From contig CM067370.1 of assembly GCA_034401795.1 (NCBI GenBank), positions 58,263,295-58,327,294 on the forward strand: DNA of 64,000 nt. The letters run 5' to 3'. Each line of letters begins with the position of its first letter. Within the stretch, counting starts at the first letter, position 1. The stretch is from Chaetoderma sp. LZ-2023a. Taxonomy: Eukaryota; Mollusca; Caudofoveata; Chaetodermatida; Chaetodermatidae. The translations under genes and the position numbers were made by a program. The notes under the pieces were generated by a model. It was not told the DNA's origin. It saw only the letters and a list, made by a program, of their open reading frames with translations, and ran no database searches. Of the stretch, positions 1 to 11,808 are shown piece after piece.

Positions 1-1550
1 AAATTTGCCTCCTTTAAAACAAATCTCAGAATTCAGAATGACAAGTATTATTATACCAATAATATGCATTCATTTTCCAATATGCCACATTCTTTAGAAT
101 GCTAGTGTATCTCTATAGTCTAATTGTGTATGCGCCATAACACAGCTAGATATAAAATAAAATCTTTTATATAAAAATATATTTTCATTCAGAATTAAAA
201 TTAGGTTGCCATGACTGACTAGTTAGTTGATTAATAGCAATGAGTCCCAAGCACCATACCCCAACCACGACATGTAACCATAATAAATTTGACAGTTTGC
301 TGGCCTTAGGAAATAACATGAAAAAAAAAGGGGGGGGGGGGGGGGAAGAGGCATGACTACTTTAACACTAATGCCGGCCAAAACGGCTTCTGTAGTCTTG
401 GGAAATGTCCATTTGCAGACCAAGAGATGACTTTTTTTGAAAATTTACCACTGGATTGACTGGCGTGAAAACCGAGCCAGCCATTCTAGTTGTAAATTAA
501 AACAATAGCAGTCTCTTGGCCTATAAATGGACATTCAATAAGCACCTACTTGTTTTTGTGGGTTTTCTGAGAGAGGGTGCCCGGACCCCACTCTTTTGCA
601 GGACTAGTACTAGTAGAATAAAAATTTAAGATCTACCCCTGAACGGGCCATCTCACGGTCTCTGCTATTCTGAGCCTCTACTATATAGCTATATGTGCTT
701 GTCTAAGCTACCAAGGGGGTGAGTTTGTAGCATCCAAGATCGGCCCGTTCCGTACCCAGATAGACTGGGTCGGTTCGTACCCAACAGGGCGATCCACGCT
801 ACACCAGCACGGTATGTTGATTTCACCAACATAATAATAATTCTTTTCTACGGATGCACTGAATGACCATGGGGTGCTTATATTGTTTTCAGATCTAGAT
901 TGACTTTTTTCACGCGCACAGTCAATTCAAACATGGCCATAGTTCCTATATATGGCCAAAAATAAAACAAATTTAACGTTTTATAGTATGCATAACAATC
1001 ATTATTTTCATTCTAAACACCAGATTTACTACTGTACAAAGCAAGGATACAGAATTTTGGTTTTGAAAATGGTGTTGCTGCTGTCTATATATACCGTGTA
1101 TCATGAAAAAAAGGAATCTGACCCGGTCTAGATCTACTACACTAACTTAAATTGTGTTTCCTTTTTAGCGGCGTCTGTATCATTATTTTTGCAGACAAAT
1201 TCTCTTGTTGTCATATCATAGGCTGTGATGTCATATCACCATCTTGTCGCTATATAAAAAAATTTACACCCATGTTAGAAACTTGTACCTAAGAACATAA
1301 AAACCTCTGAAAACCGACCCTGTGTATTTACTCACTGTAAATTTATATGGAGGAATAAAAAAATTTTAATGCATGTATTATTTCACTGAACACTCGCTAA
1401 TTACTAAACAGAAGTCATTTCTTGACAAAACCTTTATATTCTTATGCAATCGGCAAAAGTGTCCATACCCTGTTAGAAACTGATATTCGGATCATACTAA
1501 TTAAGCATGAAATAAATCATTTTGAATCAGTTCAGTTGAAGGTATTTCCG
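1..1550. other. AT-rich intergenic stretch, no gene seen
   Basis: No open frame here looks like a protein. The only sharp feature is a homopolymer junction of nine A followed by sixteen G at 321-345. The rest is AT-rich unique-looking DNA, probably old repeat debris. Confidence 0.5.
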
Positions 1551-1984
1551 CCTTTAGGATTAGGCGCACCCAGGTAGTCCTGATATTCGTCGAGTTTCTT
1601 CAGTCTTCTGTTTTTCCTGTGACCTTATACATGCGAGGTTGTTTGTTAGTCGTCAGGATCCACATTCGCACCATGGGGGAATGACATCCTTATTGATAAT
1701 ACAACGGGACAGCTGCCATTCCTGTATGTGCTGGAAATAAATAGGAGATCCATTGATGTTATGGTTGCATATCCATCAGCCGCCAACGTTTGGTGTGTAT
1801 TTTGTACAGTCATGGCTGCAGCTCTCAACCCCTTGTATCGTGTCAGATAGGGTTTAGCTTTGCACCTCTCAGCTAGGACTCCTGAGCTGTAAATCGTTAG
1901 CTGTGTCAGCATCGCTGGTCCACCTATCCATCCATTTCTGTGTCATATCAGAATAAATCACAGCAGTCAAGATCTTCGCGAGTC

Positions 1985-2277
1985 TCAATACATATATCTG
2001 ATGTTGGTCGGCGTAGGCAGAGCACTTGTTATTAGATGGCAGCAGTCTTCAGGCTCATCTTGACACATCAGGCATGTAGGATCCACCTTGTATTGATTAA
2101 ACCTTGCCCGATTGCTCTGTAGGATATATGTCCCTGTTAGCAGCTTGATCTTCACTGCTGCTTTCTCAACCTTCCTGGTGTTGGAGTGCACTCTTATCCA
2201 CACATGGTTTGACTGACCAATTTGTACCGCTTTTGGGTTTAAGTACTTCAATGAATGACAATGATCTCTCACTGACT
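1985..2277 (-). pseudogene. LINE reverse transcriptase C-terminal fragment, distal part
   Basis: The minus-strand frame resembles the extreme C-terminal domain of non-LTR retrotransposon polyproteins: a stretch ending in LLTGTYILQSNR, then a zinc-binding pattern Cys-x2-Cys followed by His (CLMCQ...CCHLI). In this family that pattern follows the reverse transcriptase. It is the downstream continuation of the fragment at 3427-3773, the two being separated by the hAT-like insertion. Weak resemblance in shifted frames may continue down to about 1650. Family identification is from pattern memory; the coding capacity is clearly dead. Confidence 0.65.
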
Positions 2278-3418
2278 TAGGCTTGCACGATTTTTCGATT
2301 TAATCATGAAGTTCGATTTGTTGTTAAAATCGCGATTTTTACGATGTAATTGAGGAAAAATTAGAAAATCGTCAAAAATTTAATGTTTTTTTAAAATCTG
2401 AAGTGTGTACTTTTCCGTCGCATTTTATCAGTACATGAGTACAATTATAATCGATTCATGCCTGTGTTCATTGTGTTTATATCCCGCCGTGCCATGCATG
2501 TGTCGAATAATTACTAATCACAACACAAAGGGCTACAATAAACTAGCTAACAATAACGAGGTACATGTAACACCTTTGTCATTGAGAAAACCAGCTAGTT
2601 ACTCAGTCGAATCGCCATATAATTTTCTTTCTTTCGCTGCAGACCCCGAGTCTGTCATGAAATGCCAAGTATATACTTAGTTGCAGAGTGTTAGGCAATC
2701 AGTGAACAGAATTCTTTTTAATTTTAGAGTTAGCAATTTCAGGCGGTGTAATAATTTTTCCCTTTTTGATTCGGTTGTCATGTCAAATTAAAGAAAATAA
2801 AGCAACAGCATTCCAGATTGTTTGATTTTGATCTGTGCGTTCTGTTGATTACTCTTAAATGTAAATCGTACATTATGAAAGCAACTAAAAACTGCACTAT
2901 AGGACAAGTTTATGTCGTTACAGTCGTGCCTACTCAAAGCTACCATCCTATGTATGTGAATTGCGCAGTATCTCCCCGGGTACTAATATTAGCGTCTTCG
3001 TGTTACTCCGATAATGACCTAAACTCGTCCTACAATGGGAGGCTATAAGCGGAGGCTGATAATCATGTAATTTATATTTTTTTCTCAGCGACATTTTATC
3101 TCAAATTTTGATGAAATAAATAAATGTTTATTAAACTATACGCAATATTTAGGCGGTCCCAATTAATAATTTCACTCCCACGATGATGGATATAAGGTAT
3201 ACATTAAGCATAGACGTAGGATGGTAAGAATTCATCGCATGAAAACGTGTTCTAATTTTGCACTATTTTTGTATCATTTGTTTCAAATTTTTCTAGAAAC
3301 AAGACACGTTTCCCCGGTTTATACTTTTGGGAATTTGGACCTACGATTTAATCGAAAATCGCGATTTTTAAAAATAAAATCGATCGTGATGTTTCAAAGC
3401 AAAAATCATGCAAGCCTA
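2278..3418. mobile_element. Non-autonomous hAT-like DNA element (copy 1) with 8-bp target duplication
   Basis: The ends are inverted: the left begins TAGGCTTGCACGATTTTTCG and the right, read inward on the other strand, begins TAGGCTTGCATGATTTTTGC. The element is flanked by CACTGACT (2270-2277) and CATTGACT (3419-3426), an 8-bp duplication with one mismatch, as expected for the hAT superfamily. It carries no transposase frame in its 1141 bp. It interrupts a minus-strand LINE fragment, so it inserted after that LINE. An internal block near 3100-3200 is shared with the other hAT-like copies in this window. Confidence 0.8.
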
Positions 3419-3426
3419 CATTGACT

Positions 3427-3773
3427 TCTGTACGCCATTTTAATGTCCAGTAGCTTTCCATAGCCTTCCTCACCATTGACTTCCACTTTGGCTTTCAGAT
3501 TGGGGTATCAAGCAATTCCCACACTGATGACAAGTCGTATTTGCAGAAAACCCTTCTTACGAGTGAAAACCCGCTAATAGCTCCAAGTGCCTCGACTGCT
3601 ACTTGTTGTTTGGCCAGCTGATGCTCTTTAGTGTCTGGACTCCTGCATATATTTCCATAGAGTGAAAGAACATTTTTATCGATGGTCGCCTCAACTGGTT
3701 CAGCACCCAACAGTGCGCATACTGCAACATCTGCACATCTCGCTGGGAGTGATTGGACGTGCTTTAGCTTCAA
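3427..3773 (-). pseudogene. LINE reverse transcriptase C-terminal fragment, proximal part
   Basis: The minus-strand frame (92 codons, 3773 to 3495) contains the pattern LLGAEPVEATIDKNVLSLYG followed by a KY-x-SVWELL stretch. This is typical of the region after the reverse transcriptase domain in a LINE family common in aquatic invertebrates. Reading on the minus strand, the sequence then meets the hAT-like element and resumes at 2277. No start, endonuclease or RT core is present, so this is a 5'-truncated dead copy. Confidence 0.65.
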
Positions 3774-4236
3774 TCTCTGGAGCTTTTCCAGTTGTTGGAT
3801 GTCATTTGGTCTTGGACAGCTAGCCTATGTTATAAGCCTACCTCCCTCCTCCATCACTCAGTGAGGCTTATAAGCGCTGTGTGTTAAAAATATGGTCACC
3901 CATTTAACACCAGATACGTCACGATTAATGGTTATGAATCTGTGTCCCGCACTCCCTTTTATATATCTACGACAATTAGAATCAAAATTAGTTAAAAATA
4001 AAATAATATATATCATTTTACCTTCCTAAGCGAAGTACGACGAAGTCAAATGTAAACAGTTGCCATTTTTCTTGCTCTTGTGTTGGAAGGTCCTACCCTT
4101 GGCGAGAGAACCTGTGGTGTCGAACTCTTGATAGATCTCAGGGAGTAATCATTATTCTGACGGAGTTGTTCAATATTCAAAATTATATTATTATTGTTAT
4201 TGCCCGGACAACAAATCGAATGTATAATACACATAT

Positions 4237-4284
4237 CTGCAATAATATTAATAATAATATCATAATAATAATAATAATAAATAT
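4237..4284. repeat. (TAA)n microsatellite
   Basis: An imperfect AAT/TAA run. Just to its right, at about 4301-4365, a GGGCCAAGTGGTTAGC motif resembles a tRNA A box, hinting at a decayed tRNA-derived SINE; the B box is too degraded to be sure. Confidence 0.6.
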
Positions 4285-4569
4285 AGCCGCAAGCGGCGAT
4301 GCATCGGGGGCCAAGTGGTTAGCATCCCAGTCACTAAGACGAGAACCTTATCTGAGCCAGCTCTAATAGGTGGCTTAGAGCCAAAATAGCCTCTTAGATT
4401 TGATCAAGTTGGATTAATGCTGTCAATTTTATTGAATTATGTGAGAAGGTTACAGTAGGAATCTTCTTTATCCGCCCAGTCTACCCATCATTGAATGTGG
4501 TTTTGAAAAACAAACAATCGTGTGTCAACAATGGCAGTAAAAATAATATAAATGAAATCGGCCCAGTTC

Positions 4570-6290
4570 TTCTTGAGAAGACAATTGAATTCTCCAATTG
4601 CTTTAGCATTGACAATTTTGGCGGGAAAAAGATCCAAGATGGCCGTCAAACCGTTCGTCCAACACTATTGAAAATGGCAAATTTGGAATCAGAAGATCCC
4701 AAAAAACTATGTAAAACCAATTTCGGCTTCACATTTCCACAAAAAACAAAATTCAAAATGGCCGCCAATCATGCTGAATTTTGATTGGTCGATGGCGGCC
4801 ATGTTTTTTACATATCAATTTCTCTTGAATAACCTGTAATGCCCCTCAGTCCCTAATCATACCAGCCAAATTTCAGCCCGATCCATTCAGTGGCCCTGGA
4901 GAAGAACTTGTTTTCACGAAAACTAGGTCATTCAAGATGGGTACCAAAGTTTTTGGCCAATCAAATACCCTTGAACAAACTTCGTTCAGCGGATGCCCTA
5001 GATGATATTTCATGCGTTTTGAATCAATCCGCCAAGTGCTTTCGGAGGAGATTTTTAAATACGTTTCCCGAAATACTACAAAATCCAAAATGGCTGTCGC
5101 CCTGATAGGCCGACCAGCATTGTTTGAACAAAATCAGATCTCTATTACATAATGATGCTTTCTGCTAAATATAATTGAAATACACCCAGTGGTTTCCGAG
5201 GAGGAATTAAAAATTTCCAATTGCTTTTAGTATGGGGGAATTTGGCAGGCAAACGATCCAAGATGGCCACCAAATCGTTCGTCCGACAGTATTGAAAATG
5301 GCAAATTTGGAATCAGAAGACCCAAAAACCTATACGAAACCAATTTTGATTTAAAATTTCAAAAAATAAAAAACTTCAAAACGGCCGCCAATCATGCTGA
5401 ATTTTGCTTGGTCGATGGTGGCCATGTTTTTTACGTATCGATTTCTCTTGAACAAACTGTAATGACCCTCAGTCCCCAATCATATCAGCCAAATTTCAGC
5501 CCGATCCGTTCAGCGGTTCAGGAGAATGTCATTTTCATGAAAACTAGGTCATTCAAGATGGCCACCCAAGTTTTCGGCCAATCAAATTCCCTTGAACAAA
5601 CTTGGTTCAGCCGATGCCATAGATGATATTTCATGAGTTTTGAATCAATCCGCCAAGTGGTTTCAGAGAAGATTTTTAAAAACGTTTTCCGAAATACTAC
5701 AAAATCCAACATGGCCGCCGGTCTAATAGCCGACCAGTGTTGTTTGAACAGAATCAAATTTCTATTACCTAACGATGCTTCCTGCAAAGTATAATTAAAA
5801 TCCACCTCGTGGTTTCCGAGAAGGTATTTTAACTTTCCAATTGCTTTACTATGGGGAATTGGGTGGGAAACGAATCCAAGATGGCAGCCAAACCATCGAT
5901 CGAACAAATTCGAAAATGCCAGATTTGAATTTCTCAACCCCCAAAACCTATATATATATAACCAATTTGGGCTTAAAATTTCATCAGATAAAAAATTCGA
6001 TATTTCCGCCAGACGGCTTGATTCTGATTGGTCTATACGCAAATCCGTGTTTCTCGAGCTATCGACTTCTCTTGAACAAACTTTTATGAGACCCACTCTC
6101 CGATGAGTTTCACCAAATTTCAGCTCATTCCCTTCAGTGGTTCTGGAGATCTTTTAAAACGCAGGAAAATTTTCTGCAAATCCAAGATGGCCACCAACCT
6201 ATCTAGAAAATCATATCCATTAAGGCGCAAAAAGTTTGCTCTAATAAGGCCCTCTTGCCGTGCAAAGCTTGAATTTTCGCGAACAAAAAA
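4570..6290. repeat. Diverged ~620-bp tandem repeat, nearly three units
   Basis: The landmark TCCAATTGCTTT occurs at about 4594, 5217 and 5837, a period of 623 then 620 bp. Each unit repeats the same order of sub-motifs: a GATCCAAGATGGC block, an AATTTGGAATCAGAAGA block, an ATGGCCGCCAATC block, a TTTCTCTTGAA block and a CATTCAAGATGG block. The third unit is the most diverged and ends near 6210-6290. Open frames in this region (for example on the minus strand between 5518 and 6096) come from the repeat and match no protein I know. Confidence 0.75.
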
Positions 6291-6334
6291 AAGCAAGGAA
6301 TAATAAAAATTAAAATAAACAGAACGAAAACAAT

Positions 6335-6354
6335 AGGGTTAATAATAATAATAA

Positions 6355-6389
<35 letters not shown>
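6335..6389. repeat. (TAA)n microsatellite
   Basis: Nearly pure AAT repeat immediately right of the 620-bp tandem repeat. Confidence 0.85.
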
Positions 6390-6564
6390 CATGCTGCTAC
6401 CTGTGGCTTGCAATAACCATGCAATTTTATTATTCTTTGCTTCAGATCACACATTTTTTGCACCTGTGTGCGTGCATGCCTGCGTATGTACATGAATATA
6501 CGTGCATGTGCGTGCGCGAGGAATATTTTTTATTAACCACATTTACTATTTCATAAATTCAGCT

Positions 6565-6986
6565 TTTATGCACCACCTTACCATCGACGCTGTAGGCCAA
6601 GGCACCATTATTGCACTACCCGATCCCAAGAAGCCACATGAACACACACCCAGCAAATCTGCGGCCCATTGTGCTCCTCAACAGCATATGGGGGAAAATC
6701 CTACCCAATGTTACTCTATGCCGCATCCGAGACAAGATCGATGACTTCATCGGATCATGTCAAAGTGGCTTCAAACATGGCCGCAGCTGCGCACACATTG
6801 TATGGGCTCAACGCATGCTTGTGTTGGTTGTCATGTCCAAACATTGGGATGTCCACAAAATGGGTATTGAATGTCACGAGCATTCGACACAAATAAATGC
6901 TCAAAGCAACTGCTGTCGTTAAGACAAACGTCGGATACTGTCCAATAATACCGAAGCCAATCCACTGATAATAACACTGCATAGTG
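6565..6986 (+). pseudogene. LINE reverse transcriptase N-terminal fragment
   Basis: The plus-strand frame around 6611-6922 shows the order NLRPIVLLN, then a RIRDKID stretch, then QSGFKHGRS, then VWAQRML and a HKMGI motif. This is the typical start of a LINE reverse transcriptase (fingers, the QSGF-x-GRS block and the approach to motif A). A frameshift near 6860 moves the remaining similarity to another frame. The fragment is cut off on its right by the hAT-like element that starts at 6987. Confidence 0.65.
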
Positions 6987-8571
6987 TAGGGTTGCACGAT
7001 TTTTCGATTATTCGATTAATCGCGATTATATAATTCAAAATGATCGTGGATGATTATAAAATGAAATAACCGTATAATCGCCATGTTGAAATTTTTGTCA
7101 AGACACTTTTACGCTTGTGAAACTCTGCTAGCGTTACCAAGCATGGAAACAAATATCCGGCTATCAGCCGAATGTGTGAATGATTAAATAAACTAAATAA
7201 ATAAATAACTGATTTGTTTGTATTGACTCATGATTAGTTTTAGATGAATAAAGATTGTTCACTTGGTCGCTATTTGCCATTGTTGTTGTAATCACACACG
7301 CTTATCCCGGGTTCCCCATTCTCTGAATAGTTATGCGCTAACGGTTTTCCCAAAAAAGTTCTAGAACTGATACCACGGAAATTCAATGCATTTTCTCACG
7401 TAAAATTTCTCACCGCCTACGCCTATGTTTGATGTATACCTCAAAACATCACCGGTGAAGTGAAATTATTTGATTTGAGCGCCTAAATATTGCGTGTCCT
7501 TTAATAAAGGTCCTTTATTACATCAAAATTAATCCACAATTTGATAAAAAATGGCGTCACGAAAAAAATACAAATCACGTGATTCGCCTCCAATTGAAGA
7601 GTTTATTTTAGAGCGAGTACTCGGATATAAATATTCTGGAATCGGGGACACGGAACTCGGGAATTTCTATATATTATCGTTGCGCGATAAGAACTGAGTA
7701 TTATACTGATCTGAATAACGGGTACCCGTTTGATAAACTCCCGTTAGCGTATAATATCTCGTGAGTACACGCCGCCTCCCATCGCAAAAGAGCCGCTGGC
7801 TTGCCAACTTAAGAAGCCGACTATATTGTCATTCGTAATAATTCAATTTGGATCATTTAATGTTGATTGGTGTTACAAAATTGATGCACATTTTCTCCCG
7901 TACTTGTTTGGTACATAAATTTGGTCTTGAAATATATTTATAAGGAAGCTATTTAATCACGCCAAGACTGTTTTAAGCGCATTTTAACTACAAGTGTGGA
8001 ATAAACATTATTATATCTTGAACATACGTGGCCTACTATTAGTATTAATCTAATAGGTGGTCGAGATTTACAAATCTGAGGCCTGTATTGACTTCTAGAG
8101 GGGCCGGAAATGTATCAGGGCAGAGATCGGTCTGAAGTAGACGCACCCTGTGGCACGATTATTATTATTATACACACTATTCTTACAAATTATCTGCTGA
8201 GTTAGGGGGTGGGCTTCTAATACAGAGTTTTGCCATTTTGAAAGTGCTAAGAAATCATTGGAGCTCATATGTCAAAGTTAGGGGGTGGACTTCTATTAGA
8301 GCATAGGCTACAATTAAACGAAATATGGTACCTTCCGTTCTCCGTCTAGAAGAATCTTGATACATTCCTTTGTTTGCAATCAGCAACAGGGGTATTCTGT
8401 CCATGTATGTATACCCATGTGCCTAACCCATAATCTTACAATCTGCAGTAGCATAATAACATCCTCTAAGCGGCATTGACGTAGTTAATATAGTACATGA
8501 TTAATCGTATGATCGCGATTATTTTTCTTAAATGATCGTGATTATGAAAAGTGAATAATCGTGCAACCCTA
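6987..8571. mobile_element. Non-autonomous hAT-like DNA element (copy 2)
   Basis: Left end TAGGGTTGCACGATTTTTCG; the right end read inward begins TAGGGTTGCACGATTATTCA. Flanking 8-mers are GCATAGTG (6979-6986) and GTATAGTG (8572-8579), one mismatch. At 1585 bp it has no transposase frame. An internal block around 7400-7560 matches, in inverted orientation, the block shared by copies 1 and 3. The termini are rich in ATTAATCG/CGATTAAT palindromic motifs. Confidence 0.8.
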
Positions 8572-8639
8572 GTATAGTGATGAAATATTTTCAGTTTAGG
8601 CTACTAGAGTAGAAATAGACATATATAACTTAGAATGTA

Positions 8640-10090
8640 GCAATCTATTCTAAAGCAAAAATGATTAAATGGAGAAATCCTGAAGAGTTCTTGTACAAGA
8701 CAATGAACTATGTGGCCGATATTGGTAAAATAGTATCAGAGTGGATTTCAGGATGTTTGGGTTGAATCCAATGTTTTTGGACCAGCAGTAGTGAAACGGA
8801 TGCTTAGTGTAAAGTCCTATAATAGAGGAATGCGTGCACACAAGCTGATGAATGAGGCAATGCATTGTGTTAAGTGGACAGCAATGGAAGATTGCCTATC
8901 GATTCTCCACTCATTCTAAGTGAAAGTAAGAAAAATCTGATAAAGAAAAAGATCAAAGCGTGTGTCCTTAGCTGCAGATCTTAAAAACATGAAAGGTAAT
9001 ATTGACACATGGTTTATTCAGACAGCTGTCAAACAGTTAACGGAAGAGACGAAGCCATCATTGACTGATGCATTTTGAGGAATATGACAGAGAAGCCAGT
9101 GGTGCATTCAAATATTGGGATATAGTTAATTAAGTGATTATTTCCAACTGCTTCTTGATTATTATGTGTATGCAAAATGTAGTGGCTTATGGGAACTTGA
9201 GCTCGAGAGTCGATATGTTTGCAGAGATACTCCCATTAGACTTTATGTGTGCCCATACTAATTATGACCGTTGGGGGTATCGTCAATGTTTCTGAAGGTA
9301 AACTATTGAAAGAAAGGAAAGCAGAAGTGTATGAAGCACACTCTCGCAGACATGGAATGTTAAACCATACAACTCGAGTCTTTAATGGTGTTTGGCATGG
9401 CATGGGAATCAAACTATCCATTAACAAGGATTGTGGAAAATACCACAATATTTCATCAAGTGAGACAGTACTGCACAAGTTCTACCTAAACTGCACATTT
9501 GAAGATGGCAGTGACAGGTATGATGAAATCAATGAGTAGAATTAGCAAGCAAAGCGAGCATCATAAGGAAGTCACTCGGAGTAGAATTGCTAATAATGAA
9601 CAGGCTGTTAAGGATCTTATGCATATCATCAATACTCTAATGGTCAATCCCTTTCAACTCGAATCAGCGATTTCATCCGAGAACCAGCAACCATTGGTGA
9701 ACATCGCATTCTCTAGGCTTGCACCAAATGATGTTATTGATGCTTTGTGCTCTGTAAGAAAAATTGGGATAGTAAAAACTGCAGCAATCATTAGAAGGAA
9801 TACGAATCCCAAATGAATCAAATGCAATAGATTTCTTTGAGCCAAGAAAGGGGTCCCATTTTTAAAACATTGGCGAGCATGAACATGTTAAATAAAACAA
9901 ACCACCCCAAGAGAAAGTTTCCATGAACATTGACAGAGAACTCTTCAGTAAGCTCATTGTAATCGCACAGAAACAAGCAGTGGATATACCAAATGTGATG
10001 AAATATGAACATGATACATGTCCACTAACATTGTTTAATTTTGATGGTTCTATGAGAAAAAACAATAAAAGCGATGACTTTCATGGGTAG
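8640..10090 (+). pseudogene. Decayed copy of a dispersed protein family of unknown function
   Basis: Two short plus-strand frames (9249-9539 and 9499-9816) and later frame-broken patches read in order like one decayed protein: an HHKEVTRSRIANNEQAVKDL patch, then VNPFQLE, then VNIA...APNDVIDAL, then FFEP, then a patch ending TLFNFDGSMRKNNKSDDF around 9960-10080. I recognise this order from an uncharacterised, highly dispersed family in cnidarian and mollusc gene sets, often near repeats. No catalytic motif is evident. Many stops and shifts show that it is dead. The assignment rests on memory of the family, so confidence is moderate. Confidence 0.45.
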
Positions 10091-10711
10091 GACAAGACTT
10101 TTTAACATTGAATTAGCTCATATTACAAGTGCATTGCAGCGGTTGAGAAAGCAATTCGCAAGAGGACTATATCAAATCAGGTGAGCGGGCAAGAATAGGT
10201 ATAGGTCAAATGCAGGAAATCCACAAACAAAATCTGAACACACAATTGGTTGGACGGCTGCTTTCCTCAGAAGACACACACAATACAGAAATCTCTCGGT
10301 CAATCATTGGACGTCATACTCAACTACATCACGTGTAAGCTGGCATCATAATCAATTACATGAATAACGTGATTAAGTCTGTCATAAATGATTAATAGTC
10401 CGTGAAGTTGTACAAATTGCATGTTCTTAATGTATGGCATTTAAGGATTGATCGATCCAAAAAAAGGCAAAGGGTTGATGGCGGTTAGCTACAGATGGGC
10501 CGGCAAAGCCAGTTTAAACTGGATTCATCCAATAGCCACCAGAAATCCTGAAGCAACATCACTGGCCAGTGCAACAGACTTCAATAACCATATTGGGTGG
10601 GATTCAATAAGAAGTTTTAAACCACAGTTTAGCCTAAACCTGGTAATAAATCACAAAGAAATTGCAATTCCTTTTAAGTGAGCGTGTCATCAAAGATCCC
10701 CCCCCCCCACC
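10091..10711. other. Gene-poor stretch with one unexplained short frame
   Basis: A plus-strand frame at 10448-10681 (77 codons) contains KGLMAVSYRWAGKASLNW and HPIATRNPEATSLASAT. It has a protein-like composition but I do not recognise it. It could be another remnant of the element behind the pseudogene to its left. It ends just before the C-rich target duplication of the next element. Confidence 0.35.
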
Positions 10712-11103
10712 TAGGGCTGCGCGATATACCAATACCATATTTAAAACCGATATCCTGCACTGATGGTTTCATAACCGATTATAAGAAATAAATATCGAAA
10801 AACCGAATATGAACATATTTTCGGTTTTTCGTATCAGGATTGTTAAAAATAAAAGATACTAACGAGCATGAAAAGTGTAATGAATAATAATGACCATACT
10901 TTCCATTAAGCTATGTTCGGGGCAACTAATAATTGAACGTCGCCCCAATTGCGCATATTGTGTAACTCGCTGTACGCCGAGAGAAATCAAGCAGTGAATT
11001 AATTAAATATATATCCTCTCGTCTTTTCTCTGGTAGTCTCCGAAAAATTTGCAATATAAAACACAATGCAGGAAATTTCAATTTCCCTTTCTCCGAGATC
11101 TAA

Positions 11104-11248
11104 CAACACTCACCATTCTGTTACTTTCACATACACAGCTGGCCCTGACAGCTGGCTCTAGGACTATAGACTTAGAAAGCTTTACCGACTCCTTGGAACC
11201 GGGTACTCGGCTCCCAACTGCCGAGTACCCGTCTACCATAGAGCTCAT
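11104..11248. repeat. Left inverted terminal repeat of DIRS element 1
   Basis: The reverse complement of 17971-18104, including the motifs TCACCATTCTGTTAC and CTCGGCTCCCAACTGCCGAG. The two copies differ at a few positions. Confidence 0.85.
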
Positions 11249-11316
11249 ATTGTTTGCATAGCCACCAAACAAGAGAAATCCATGGCTTGCCTCCGTGGGG
11301 CTGGGAGGCTGGGTCC

Positions 11317-11410
11317 GTAACAGAATGGTGAGTATTGTTAGATCTCGGAGAAAGGGAAATTGAAATTTCCTGCATTCTCCTTCGATCAATACTCACCATT
11401 CTGTTACTTT
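11317..11410. repeat. Internal complementary region of DIRS element 1
   Basis: The first half is complementary to the outermost left end (11065-11126) and the second half to the outermost right end (about 18076-18117), meeting at ATT. In the DIRS family this region is thought to template the circular intermediate, so it records the exact circle junction. Confidence 0.8.
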
Positions 11411-11808
11411 CTGATATACACCAGATTTGTTCAGTAACCTGGTGGGAAGGGCCAAGCCATAAATGCTACTTTTGCCCCTTGGAGAAAGATTTAGACTTAA
11501 CAACTTGACTAACGGAGACCTGAAAGGACCGTCAAGTTATCGGAACCGAATCACATTCGCATCACTGCCCCCCACCCCCTTTTTCTCCTAAGAAAAGGGA
11601 GAGAACTCACGAACATGTATCTCGCCTGAAACACAAATATGCCAAGAGGGTTAAGTGCTCTTTGCATATATTAGCCTGGGAATGAGCATGAATATATAAG
11701 ATGAATGATCATGATATATAGACATAATACAAAACACTCTCAATCGTGAATTACCTCATGATATTTGGAATTCAGACCTGGAGCCTCCAACCAATCACTT
11801 GTCCGGCC

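Noticed and set aside
223-423. A 66-codon minus-strand frame with a proline run
   Set aside because: The run comes from the G16 homopolymer at 330-345; nothing else supports a gene.
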